Positions 1-7,903 of a stretch of 21,411 nt of DNA are shown here, one piece after another (position 1 is the first letter of the stretch; each line of letters opens with the position of its first letter). A program made the position numbers and the translations under genes. Source of the DNA: an uncultured Prevotella sp. (lineage in GTDB: Bacteria > Bacteroidota > Bacteroidia > Bacteroidales > Bacteroidaceae); NCBI GenBank assembly GCA_937892695.1, contig CALBJK010000004.1:1-21411 (forward strand), given 5' to 3'. The notes below the pieces were generated by a model. That model searched no databases. It had not been told where the DNA came from and saw nothing but the letters and a program-made list of their open reading frames with translations.

Positions 1-39
1 AAACATAAACTGCAACAGAAAAATTGCGGAAGTTATTTT

Positions 40-536
40 TTAAACATTACTAAACCGTCCGCAGAAGAAAAAACATACAGCACTCGCTACTAAAAAGACA
101 GTACGCAAAGCAACATCGTAGGTCAAAGAAGAATTGACAAACGCCACAGAAACAGGAATGATAAAAGCCAATACCAAAAATACTCCTATGAGAACTGAAG
201 ATTTGCGACCTCGGAAGAATGACCCACCACCGGCCTCTTTTCTGCGGTACCAGACATACATGAAAACATCGGTTATGGGTATCAGCAGGACCAAGACTAT
301 CTGTAACAGATGCTGTGTTCTTGTCAAAAAGGGAATCATAAAGGCAGCACCGGCAATCATCATGTCACCGCTCAACGTGAACTTGACAGGTTGGTATTTT
401 CCGGTAAACAACGAAAAAACAATCCTATAATAATGACATCAGACAAAAACATATCCATAGCATCGGCCTTGCCGAAAACAATTATGCACACAACAACGAC
501 AGCCATGACAGCCAGCTGAACCACATATTTTCTCAT
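40..536 (-). pseudogene. small multi-pass membrane protein gene, probably frameshifted
   Basis: Two reading frames on the minus strand look like one gene. The 5' part starts at the ATG at 536-534 (MRKYVVQLAVMAVVVV...) and runs into the A6 run at 414-419 (T6 in the coding strand), after which its frame soon closes. The 3' part continues in the -1 frame with no ATG of its own (FTGKYQPVKFTLSGDMM...) to the TAA at 42-40. Restoring one T gives a continuous protein of about 165 residues, with FLSDVIIIGLFF joined to SLFTGKYQPV. The interval of 497 nt is one short of a multiple of three, which fits a single-base loss. The joined product has roughly five or six hydrophobic segments and a short basic loop (RRKEAGGGSFFRGRK), so it is an inner-membrane protein of unknown function. 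A sequencing error, a true mutation or phase variation cannot be told apart here. I do not recognise the family. Confidence 0.6.
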
Positions 537-624
537 ACTTTAAGATTTTTAGGTGTCTTGCTTTTAGTTCAAATGATACAACGGCTTGCAAACCTGCACA
601 ATCCAGAATGTCCGTCTCCCGACA

Positions 625-656
625 CAAAGGTACGGAAAAAGGATAAACAAGACAAA
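625..656 (-). promoter_or_regulatory. Bacteroidetes-type promoter for the small membrane protein gene
   Basis: On the minus strand a TTTG at 656-653 is followed after 20 nt by TACCTTTG at 632-625, matching the TTTG...TAnnTTTG pattern of the major Bacteroidetes sigma factor. Transcription would begin near 618, giving a leader of about 80 nt before the ATG at 536. Confidence 0.6.
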
Positions 657-779
657 ATAATGTTCTATTATTTTTCAAAATACGTATCAGAACGGTAAAA
701 ATCAATAAGCATATACCTATCCGGAACAAGAAAGTGGAATGGAATAGAGGACAGAAAACGGAAAAAGAAAGAATAATGC

Positions 780-810
780 TTTGTCAGTGTAATATTTTTT
801 GTTAACTTTG
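780..810 (+). promoter_or_regulatory. Bacteroidetes-type promoter for the propeller/AraC regulator
   Basis: TTTG at 780-783, 19 nt, then TAACTTTG at 803-810: a perfect match to the TTTG/TAnnTTTG pattern. The expected transcription start near 817 lies 3' of an in-frame TTG at 799. This decides that translation starts at the ATG at 835, with a leader of about 18 nt. Confidence 0.8.
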
Positions 811-834
811 CTCCAGACCTTTTATTGTCATCTT

Positions 835-3800
835 ATGAGATCGCTTAGTTCAATTATCACTCTTTTGCTGTTTCTCTATTCGACATTGTCACTTTGTGCC
901 CAAAGCGGAGAATTCCGGTCTGAAAACTTCATGTCGGAGGGTCCTGCCGTGATTTGCGGCTTAGGACAGGATTCGAGAGGAATTATGTGGCTCGGGACAG
1001 ACAAGGGATTGTGTTGTTATGACGGCTACCGCCTATTTGAAAGATACAAACCCGAATCGAAAGAAAACACAAGAATCAACACCTTATTGATAATAAACGA
1101 CATTATCCTTCTCGGCACAGACAAGGGACTGCTCGTATATGACATAAGAGCAGGAAGCTACGTGGACACTCCCACCTCTTATAATATAAACGGAATAAGA
1201 AGCATGACCGCCATCGGGGAAAACTCGGTCGCGATAGGCGGAACTGACGGACTGTACGTCTACAACGTATCGTCGAATGTCGCAAAGCATCTGGCCACTC
1301 CAATACGCAATGTCTACTCGCTTTGCGGACAAAGCATGGAATCATTGCTCGTAGGTACACTGCACGGTCTTTTCAGACTGGAGAAAGGCAGAGCCACAGC
1401 TATAAAGATAGGAAAGGGACAGCAGCCGCTGGTCAATGCCATAACACCGGTAAACCCAAACAGAAGAGAAGACTCATTCTGGATAGGTACTGAAGGAGCA
1501 CTCTACGTGTATGCATACGGAAAGATGAGCAGCAGACCGTGGCTGAAAGGCAACTCGGTGAAGTCGCTCGCTACGGTGGGCAATGTGCTTTATGCCGGAA
1601 CTGACAACGGGCTGTACAGTCTCACTGAAGCAGGCACGATACGGCATTTCGCCCACGACTCGCGCCGCGAGACAACCATTCCGAACAACATAATATGGAC
1701 TCTCGCTACCGACCGCTGGAAAAATCTGTGGATAGGGACAGACAACGGGCTGTCACTGTTGCGCCAATACAATCCGTTCACGTATGTCCCCATCTGCGAC
1801 ATGACTGGCAGCGGCGAAGGCAACTGCATCCATTCACTGCTCACCGAACCCTCGGGCACGATGTGGATAGGCGGCACCAACGGACTTATTCGTTGCAGCA
1901 AAGGTATCGCTACACTGTCGTCAGATGTAGCAGGAACGGCATGGTACAGGTCGGACAGCAGACAATGGCCTTTTGCACACAACAGGGTGAGGAAGATAAT
2001 CCGCGACAGCGACGGCGACATCGTAGTATGTACCGACAAGGGAGTGAACATATACAACCGCACGACCCGCCAGTTTGTCAACCATGTCGTGTACGACCGT
2101 ACCGGACACTACTCTACGGCATGGGCCTACGGCGTAGTGGACGACGGCCGCGGACGCTACTGGATAGGGTCGTACATGGGCGGGGTGTTCGTCATAGACA
2201 AACAGAGACTGAAAGCATCGGGTAGCGGCTCGGTTGTGGCCGACCGCCATTACAGAACCGAATTACAAGGACTGCACGCAAGCATGCTCGCCATTGACGG
2301 GCATGACAACGTGTGGGTGACATTCTACGAAGGAGGAGCGGACATAATCAACACCCGCACAATGAAGGTGAGGCATCTTCTAAAACGCATAGGAATCAGC
2401 AACATGGCAACCGACCCCGAAGGCAGAGTATGGACAGGAAGCGACGGGACTGTAAGATGCTACCGTCCGGACGGAAGTCTGCTGCGCGAGTTTCGTTTCG
2501 GGAAAGGTGGTGACCGTCACGTCCAGGCCATGGCCGAAGTGGACGGACGTATGTGGGTTGTGACAGGTCGATGGTGCCGTGTGTTTTCGGCCGACGGACA
2601 GAGCACATGCTTCGCTACTCCGGACGGCCCGTCGTTTGCGATATGGTATGACAGAGAACGGAATACGGCATATCTGGGAGGAAACGACGGACTGACAACC
2701 GTCAGCCCACGTTTGGCCACCGACACCAACCATAGCGGACGGCTTCTGCTTTCGGGACTGGCGATAGGGGGTAAGCCTTTCTATCCCGAAAACGAGGACT
2801 TCGGCAAGTCCGGGACACTCCGTTTTAATCACGACCAGAACAATATAACACTATATCTGACCGACCTTCCTTATTCCGGACAGCCGCAAGCTGTTTACGC
2901 CTACCGGCTGAACGGAATAGACCACGAATGGCAATATATAAGCAGTAAGCAACCTGTGCTGACGTACAACGGACTGCCTCACGGAAAATACAGGCTGGAA
3001 GTATGTGTCGTCGACGGCTATGGCAATCCACATACTGAGGTCTACTCCACAGTGATAGATATCCTGCCACCGTGGTATCTGACAATTTGGGCCAAAACGG
3101 TTTACGTTCTTGCCTTCATAGGATTGATGTATTGGACTGTCAACTACTACATGGTACGCAAACGGCTCGACGAAGAAAGCAAGGCCCGCAGACAGGTGCT
3201 GGACCAGTCGGCGGCGCGTGCCGAATTCTACAAAAGCCTGTCAAGAAAGCTGCGCGAACCTATAGGCCGTATTATGGAGGCCGCATGCGGACTGCTTCCA
3301 GGAGAGAAAGACAACGGACGCAACTGCAAGATTGACAGCATCAGACGTAATTCGGCAGAAATGAACAATCTCGTCTATAATCTTCTCGACATTGAGAACA
3401 ATGCTGCTGACAGCCATACAAAAACTTCGGAAACGGCAGATGTTGATATACCCGACTTTTGCCGCCGGGCTGTCGATGATTTCCGTTCTTCCAAACTCGG
3501 GCGGCACTGCAAGACAGAATTCCATACAGACGTGCCGAAAGCCATCGTGACTACAGACATACTACAGCTGCACGCCGTCATAACGGCCTTGCTCAACTAT
3601 GCTTCATCCCATACAGGCGACAAGACAAAGAGCGTGACATTAGGAGTTATGACAGCCGATGCGGAAGTGCGCATTTATGTGGTCGTACCCGGAATGACGG
3701 TATCGCAGGAAAAACTTCCGCTGTTGTTCAACCGCTACTATGCATCGTCAGACAACGTGAAAAGTATGCAAGACGAACCGACATTAGGGCTGCCTGATGT

Positions 3801-4278
3801 CAAGGAAATTGCCGACCGTTGCCACGGAACAGTCACGGCTGTGTCCGACACAGCTTCCGGCACTATCGTGACCGTGGCTTTCGAAGGAAACAGAGTGGCT
3901 AAAAAGCAAAACGACGGCGTAGCCGTGACATCAGATGAAAATATGTCCGGGAATGCGGACAGTCGTCTGTTTGCCGAAGTGACGGCTACGATAGAAAAGC
4001 ATTTGTCGGACTCAGAATTCAACGTGGCGCGGCTGCAGGAACTCTCCGGCATAGGCAGCAAGCTGCTGTACCGGCGCATAAAGCAGATGACCGGCAAGTC
4101 ACCGGTAGAATTCATCCGCCATGTGCGCATGCAACGTGCTGCACTTCTTCTGAAAGAAGGCAAGTTCTCTGTTTCTGAAGTGATGTACATGGTCGGCTTC
4201 TCCAATTCGGGCTACTTCTCCAAATGCTTCAGCAAAGCATACGGCATGACTCCAGCCGAATATGCACGAAAGTCGTGA
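835..4278 (+). CDS. transmembrane propeller/Y_Y_Y regulator with pseudo-kinase region and AraC HTH (HTCS-like, no receiver)
   Basis: This 1147-residue protein has a signal peptide (residues 1-22, ending LSLCAQ). Many Reg_prop-type repeats follow to about residue 640 (for example IMWLGTDKGL, NLWIGTDNGL, MWIGGTNGL). Then come a Y_Y_Y domain (about 680-745), one membrane segment (about 750-772), a HisKA-like helix pair, a HATPase-like fold and a C-terminal AraC-type HTH (about 1045-1147). Family members are hybrid two-component regulators of glycan use, sensing in the periplasm and acting on DNA from the cytoplasmic side. Three features depart from the family. The usual SHEXRTPL reads SRKLREPI at 803-810, so the phosphoacceptor His is Arg804. 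The N and G1 boxes are degraded (LLNYASSHT at 919-927, VVPGM at 950-954). The HATPase end (about 1016) and the HTH are joined by only about 30 residues, so no receiver domain fits. It may work as a one-component, conformationally driven regulator. Its target genes are not evident nearby. Confidence 0.9.
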   Translation: MRSLSSIITLLLFLYSTLSLCAQSGEFRSENFMSEGPAVICGLGQDSRGIMWLGTDKGLCCYDGYRLFERYKPESKENTRINTLLIINDIILLGTDKGLLVYDIRAGSYVDTPTSYNINGIRSMTAIGENSVAIGGTDGLYVYNVSSNVAKHLATPIRNVYSLCGQSMESLLVGTLHGLFRLEKGRATAIKIGKGQQPLVNAITPVNPNRREDSFWIGTEGALYVYAYGKMSSRPWLKGNSVKSLATVGNVLYAGTDNGLYSLTEAGTIRHFAHDSRRETTIPNNIIWTLATDRWKNLWIGTDNGLSLLRQYNPFTYVPICDMTGSGEGNCIHSLLTEPSGTMWIGGTNGLIRCSKGIATLSSDVAGTAWYRSDSRQWPFAHNRVRKIIRDSDGDIVVCTDKGVNIYNRTTRQFVNHVVYDRTGHYSTAWAYGVVDDGRGRYWIGSYMGGVFVIDKQRLKASGSGSVVADRHYRTELQGLHASMLAIDGHDNVWVTFYEGGADIINTRTMKVRHLLKRIGISNMATDPEGRVWTGSDGTVRCYRPDGSLLREFRFGKGGDRHVQAMAEVDGRMWVVTGRWCRVFSADGQSTCFATPDGPSFAIWYDRERNTAYLGGNDGLTTVSPRLATDTNHSGRLLLSGLAIGGKPFYPENEDFGKSGTLRFNHDQNNITLYLTDLPYSGQPQAVYAYRLNGIDHEWQYISSKQPVLTYNGLPHGKYRLEVCVVDGYGNPHTEVYSTVIDILPPWYLTIWAKTVYVLAFIGLMYWTVNYYMVRKRLDEESKARRQVLDQSAARAEFYKSLSRKLREPIGRIMEAACGLLPGEKDNGRNCKIDSIRRNSAEMNNLVYNLLDIENNAADSHTKTSETADVDIPDFCRRAVDDFRSSKLGRHCKTEFHTDVPKAIVTTDILQLHAVITALLNYASSHTGDKTKSVTLGVMTADAEVRIYVVVPGMTVSQEKLPLLFNRYYASSDNVKSMQDEPTLGLPDVKEIADRCHGTVTAVSDTASGTIVTVAFEGNRVAKKQNDGVAVTSDENMSGNADSRLFAEVTATIEKHLSDSEFNVARLQELSGIGSKLLYRRIKQMTGKSPVEFIRHVRMQRAALLLKEGKFSVSEVMYMVGFSNSGYFSKCFSKAYGMTPAEYARKS

Positions 4279-4352
4279 GCATCTGTCTTCCGGCCCACTC
4301 TTAGAGAATCGTGCTTCTTTAGTTGAGGAAAATGCAATGTTGGTTGATTGTT

Positions 4353-4384
4353 TTTGTAACAAACGGTAGCCACTCATAACTTTG
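4353..4384 (+). promoter_or_regulatory. Bacteroidetes-type promoter for the LytS-type kinase
   Basis: TTTG at 4353-4356, 20 nt, then TAACTTTG at 4377-4384. The expected transcription start is near 4391, so the kinase has its own promoter in the 139-nt gap after the upstream regulator. No clear terminator is visible in that gap. Confidence 0.75.
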
Positions 4385-4417
4385 CACCTCTAAAGAACGG
4401 ATATCGGCATTTTCCCA

Positions 4418-5584
4418 TTGAAGGGTGATGTCTTAATCAGAAAGAACCTAAAGGCTTGGACAGTGAAAGGTTTTATATCATCTTTTTTCAGACAGGGCAG
4501 AAAAGAAGCGATAATATATCTGGTGTTGTGGATTGTTTTGTACATGGCCCCGGCAATAAGCCTTTATGTGCGCATGACCAACTGCCAAGACGTGATTTTC
4601 GACTTGGAAGAGATAATAAGGGTGTGGCAATTCATTACCATATTTCTGATTGCTTTTCTCATTCACAATTTTCTTCTGGTTCCGATACTTGTCTACCGTC
4701 ACCAGGTATGGCCATACCTGCTCAGCACACTATGCCTTCTGACAGTCTTCGGACTGGTGCAGTGTTTCTACAACGACAATTACAAATATCCAAGCCCTCA
4801 GACACACTTATGCAGACGCACTGAGCACCAGGAAGCAGTGCATCACAAGCGCCCCGGATGTACGCAAGGATTCGGGTTTGAAGATGTGGCAAACACCTTT
4901 GGAATATTTCTGATGCTGGGAATGAATCTCGGAGTGAAGTCATACTTTAAATCCCGGGACGAAATAGAACAGCTGCAACAAGCCGAACGCCATAACTTGC
5001 AGCAACAACTGCAATACTTGAAATATCAGGTGCCTCCCCACTTCTTCATGAATACACTAAACAACATCCATGCACTCGTCGACATTGACCCGCCGAAGGC
5101 GAAGGTAATGATTGTTGAACTGTCAAAGATGATGAGGTACATACTTTACGAAGGAAGCAAGGACCTTATTCCGCTGAAACTGGAAGTAGAATTCCTTAGC
5201 AACTACATGACACTGATGAAACTCCGTTTCGCTGATATTGTAAAGATAAATCTTGATGTTCCGGACAATATCCCCAACAAATTCATCCCTCCCCTACTAT
5301 TCATCATATTTGTAGAAAACGCCTTCAAGCATGGCGTAAGCTACCAGACAGAGTCATTCATAACAATCTCTCTGTCTTTTGATAACGACTATATATGTTT
5401 CAGATGCCTCAACAGCAAGAACAATCATGTCTGCGAGACAAAGGGAGGCTTTGGACTGGCAAATGTCAAAAAGCGTCTGGAACTGCTCTATGGCGATGAC
5501 TATCAGTTCGACATTACCGACAGAGAGAATACGTTCGGTGTGAAACTTTGTTTCCCTTGTAGTGAAAAGAAAGCTATTACATGA
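4418..5584 (+). CDS. LytS-type sensor histidine kinase (His_kinase/HATPase_c_5)
   Basis: A membrane sensor kinase of the LytS/YehU group with up to 388 residues. Membrane segments lie at about 31-52, 71-93, 98-116 and 157-175, followed by a coiled-coil-like Gln-rich stretch (183-203). The kinase core carries the phosphoacceptor His208 in KYQVPPHFFMNTLNN, an ENAFKHG N-box (300-306) and a GGFGLANVKKRLELLYG glycine box (343-359), so catalysis looks intact. Such kinases normally phosphorylate a LytTR response regulator encoded immediately downstream. Here that gene overlaps the kinase stop as ATGA but is only a remnant (see 5581-5718). The start is uncertain. No in-frame ATG exists near the promoter; the first candidates are TTG at 4418 and GTG at 4463, and the nearby ATG at 4428 opens only ATG-TCT-TAA in another frame. 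The signal sensed is unknown. Confidence 0.88.
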   Translation: MKGDVLIRKNLKAWTVKGFISSFFRQGRKEAIIYLVLWIVLYMAPAISLYVRMTNCQDVIFDLEEIIRVWQFITIFLIAFLIHNFLLVPILVYRHQVWPYLLSTLCLLTVFGLVQCFYNDNYKYPSPQTHLCRRTEHQEAVHHKRPGCTQGFGFEDVANTFGIFLMLGMNLGVKSYFKSRDEIEQLQQAERHNLQQQLQYLKYQVPPHFFMNTLNNIHALVDIDPPKAKVMIVELSKMMRYILYEGSKDLIPLKLEVEFLSNYMTLMKLRFADIVKINLDVPDNIPNKFIPPLLFIIFVENAFKHGVSYQTESFITISLSFDNDYICFRCLNSKNNHVCETKGGFGLANVKKRLELLYGDDYQFDITDRENTFGVKLCFPCSEKKAIT

Positions 5585-5718
5585 TACAAAAAAATATGAA
5601 GATACAGGAAGTGAACAAAAGCCGCATTGTTCTCGATGCAGAAACTTATCTCCCTCTCGGCGATTTGTATCGTGAAGCATTCACAAACTATCTGAACAAG
5701 AAGTTTATAGGAAAATAG
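5581..5718 (+). pseudogene. 45-codon remnant of a LytTR response regulator
   Basis: The ATG at 5581 overlaps the kinase stop codon (ATGA), the usual translational coupling between a LytS kinase and its regulator. The reading frame is only 45 codons long. After about five residues it reads MKIQEVNKSRIVLD and then AETYLPLGDLYREAF, which resembles the C-terminal end of a LytTR DNA-binding domain (the segment after the conserved R-HRS-IVN strand). The whole CheY-like receiver and most of LytTR, about 190-200 residues, are absent. The simplest explanation is an in-frame internal deletion that kept the start and the last strands. A functional micro-protein is possible but unsupported. The kinase may be orphaned or may signal to a regulator elsewhere. 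Confidence 0.6.
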
Positions 5719-5749
5719 GAAACAGAAAAGACGTTTCCAATATATAAGA

Positions 5750-5854
5750 AATAAAAAGGCGCGCTCCTTTGGACACATGTCTGAGACGGCCTTCCTCACG
5801 GAAGCATGTCTCGCACTGTGATGCAAAAATGGTTTATAGAAAGCATACGCGCCT
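5750..5854 (-). ncRNA. candidate structured small RNA with intrinsic terminator
   Basis: On the minus strand about 100 nt fold into nested complementary blocks. The outer stem is AGGCGCG (5854-5848) with CGCGCCU (5763-5757). Inside lie an AUGC/GCAU arm and an irregular long hairpin: CACA with UGUG, GAGAC with GUCUC, and CUUCC with GGAAG closed by a GUGA tetraloop (GNRA class). A short UCC-AAA-GGA arm follows. A U5 tract comes directly after the outer stem (5757-5753), as in an intrinsic terminator. The tetraloop and U-tract both favour the minus strand. I see no convincing TAnnTTTG promoter just upstream. It is not recognisable as tRNA, 5S rRNA, tmRNA, RNase P or SRP RNA. It may belong to a Bacteroidales-specific RNA class, but I cannot name one. 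Confidence 0.5.
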
Positions 5855-6177
5855 ATATCCTACTAGCTTTAAGGAAATAGAATTTGCATGTCATTTCAGC
5901 AATATCATTACCGACATTTTATAATGTAATAATGCCCTTGTCTTTTATTGCGCATGAAAATGTATGTAAAAGTAGTCTTTTTGAATTAAAAGTCAATTAC
6001 AAAGGCAATTCATTGTCATTAAGCATACATTTTATTAACCTTAATCAATCATGACATCAATTCCGGCATTGCAAACGAATCTGCCAGTAAAATTATCGCA
6101 TTGTCGAATCCATGGATGCTTAATGCCATGAAAACAATAAAAAGTTATGTTGTGTTCTGCAATAAAAAGCAAAAGAC
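5855..6177. other. intergenic, AT-rich, no gene recognised
   Basis: About 320 nt between the RNA candidate and the nadB promoter. I found no credible ORF and no consensus TAnnTTTG site on either strand. If the minus-strand RNA candidate is real, its promoter should lie in the right-hand neighbourhood of 5855-5900, but only weak matches occur there. Confidence 0.4.
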
Positions 6178-6212
6178 TTTGTTCTCTATTCCACTCTTTT
6201 GCTGTAACTTTG
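6178..6212 (+). promoter_or_regulatory. Bacteroidetes-type promoter for nadB
   Basis: TAACTTTG at 6205-6212, with a TTTG at 6178-6181 that sits 23 nt upstream, at the long end of the usual spacing. The expected start near 6219 leaves a leader of about 20 nt before the ATG at 6240. Confidence 0.65.
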
Positions 6213-6239
6213 CAATGACATTAAGAAACAAATATAATT

Positions 6240-7832
6240 ATGGTTTTCAAATACGACTTTCTCATTATCGGAGCTGGTGTAGCCGGTATGAGCTATGCCT
6301 TGAAAGTGGCACGGGCACACAAAGGGAAAATATGCATCATCTGTAAAACGACTCTCGACGAAGCCAACACAGCATTCGCACAAGGCGGTGTCGCTTCAGT
6401 GACTAATCTCGAAGTTGACAATTTCGACAAGCACATAGAGGATACTATGATTGCAGGCGACTATATCAGCGACAGAGCTGCCGTAGAGCAAGTTGTGAGA
6501 TGCGCCCCCGAACAGATAAAGGAACTGGTGAGCTGGGGAGTGAACTTCGACCGTAAAGACGACGGGAACTTCGACCTGCACCGCGAAGGCGGCCATTCAG
6601 AATTCCGCATTCTCCATCACGCCGATGACACCGGAGCCGAAATACAACGTGGTCTCATGGCTGCGGTGAGGTCTAATCCGGACATTACAATAAAAGAGAA
6701 CCATTTTGCGGTAGAGATAATCACCCAGCACCATCTGGGCGCACGTGTCACGCGACGCACACCCTACATAAACTGCTACGGCGCATACGTGCTCAATTCC
6801 GAGACACAAAAGGTTGATACCTATCTCAGCCGTGTCACCGTCATGTGTACAGGCGGCTGCGGAGCTGTCTACCAGACGACGACCAACCCCGTCATCGCCA
6901 CCGGTGACGGCGAAGCAATGGTATATCGCGCCAAGGGTACAGTGAAGGACATGGAGTTCGTGCAGTTTCACCCGACAGCCCTTTACCATCCCGGCGAGAC
7001 CCATCCCGCCTTTCTCATAACCGAAGCCATGCGTGGATACGGAGGCATACTGCGTCTTCCTACAGGCGAATCGTTCATGGAGAAATACGACAAACGGCTC
7101 TCACTCGCACCGCGTGACATAGTAGCGCGAGCCATAGACAAGGAGATGAAAATACACGGTATCGACCACGTATGTCTCGATGTCACCCACAAAGACCCAG
7201 AACAGACCAAGCGCCATTTTCCGAACATCTACGCAAAGTGTCTGTCAATAGGCATCGACATCACAAAAGAATACATACCGGTACGCCCTGCTGCCCATTA
7301 CATGTGCGGAGGCATAAAGGTCGACCTCAACGGGCTGTCGAGCATTGACCGTCTGTATGCTATCGGTGAATGCTCTTGCACAGGACTGCATGGCGGCAAC
7401 CGCTTGGCTTCCAATTCGCTAATCGAAGCCGTCGTCTACGCCGACAAGGCAGCCAAACACTCGCTGGCACATGTCGACGAATATGACTTCAACGACAAAG
7501 TGCCCGAATGGAACGACGATGGCACTATGACGAACGAGGAGAAAGTGCTCATCACTCAGAGCGTTAAGGAAGTGGGCGAGATAATGAGCAACTATGTAGG
7601 TATCGTGCGCAGCGACCTGCGTCTGAAGCGTGCATGGGACAGGCTCGACCTACTGTATGAAGAGACAGAGACTCTGTTCAAACGAGTAAAGGCAAGCCGT
7701 GACATCTGCGAGCTACGCAACATGATTAACGTGGGCTATCTGATAACACGCCAGGCCATAGAGCGAAAGGAGTGCCGTGGGCTGCACTACACCATCGACT
7801 ACCCGCTCCATGCCTACGACAATAAGGACTGA
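6240..7832 (+). CDS. nadB: L-aspartate oxidase
   Basis: A flavoprotein of 530 residues that oxidises L-aspartate to iminoaspartate, the first step of de novo NAD synthesis (NadA then makes quinolinate). The N-terminal FAD-binding motif IIGAGVAG is at about 9-16, followed by the family signature ANTAFAQGGVA. The REGGHSEFRILHHADDTG block is present, as are HPTALY with His244 (same number as the E. coli active-site His) and RPAAHYMCGGI with His353. The C-terminal helical domain is complete and the length fits the family. The gene is monocistronic: its own promoter lies 28 nt upstream and a strong terminator follows 20 nt after the stop. nadA and nadC are not in the window. Confidence 0.96.
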   Translation: MVFKYDFLIIGAGVAGMSYALKVARAHKGKICIICKTTLDEANTAFAQGGVASVTNLEVDNFDKHIEDTMIAGDYISDRAAVEQVVRCAPEQIKELVSWGVNFDRKDDGNFDLHREGGHSEFRILHHADDTGAEIQRGLMAAVRSNPDITIKENHFAVEIITQHHLGARVTRRTPYINCYGAYVLNSETQKVDTYLSRVTVMCTGGCGAVYQTTTNPVIATGDGEAMVYRAKGTVKDMEFVQFHPTALYHPGETHPAFLITEAMRGYGGILRLPTGESFMEKYDKRLSLAPRDIVARAIDKEMKIHGIDHVCLDVTHKDPEQTKRHFPNIYAKCLSIGIDITKEYIPVRPAAHYMCGGIKVDLNGLSSIDRLYAIGECSCTGLHGGNRLASNSLIEAVVYADKAAKHSLAHVDEYDFNDKVPEWNDDGTMTNEEKVLITQSVKEVGEIMSNYVGIVRSDLRLKRAWDRLDLLYEETETLFKRVKASRDICELRNMINVGYLITRQAIERKECRGLHYTIDYPLHAYDNKD

Positions 7833-7852
7833 AACAGGTCGTGTTTTAACAC

Positions 7853-7900
7853 AAATCGGTCATTAGAAAAGTTGTCAGCTTATTTCTAATGACCGATTTT
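7853..7900. terminator. bidirectional intrinsic terminator between nadB and the NADH dehydrogenase gene
   Basis: A perfect 17-bp inverted repeat (7853-7869 with 7883-7899) surrounds a 13-nt loop. The core is ATCGGTCATTAG, flanked by A-runs on the left and T-runs on the right, so it can stop both convergent genes. It lies wholly between the two stop codons. Confidence 0.9.
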
Positions 7901-7903
7901 GGT

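Noticed and set aside
408..425. Programmed -1 ribosomal frameshift site
   Set aside because: The run is preceded by G, so the P-site tRNA would not re-pair well after slipping, and no clear stimulatory hairpin was seen. A one-base deletion is simpler.
439..729. 96-codon minus-strand ORF upstream of the small membrane protein
   Set aside because: It spans the promoter at 656-625, has a Cys-rich out-of-frame reading and overlaps the better-supported start at 536.
5750..5854. SRP (4.5S) RNA
   Set aside because: The plus strand has GGAAGCA next to a short stem, which recalls the SRP apical domain, but the matching CAGG side is missing. The GNRA loop and U-tract lie on the other strand, which lacks the AGCA motif.
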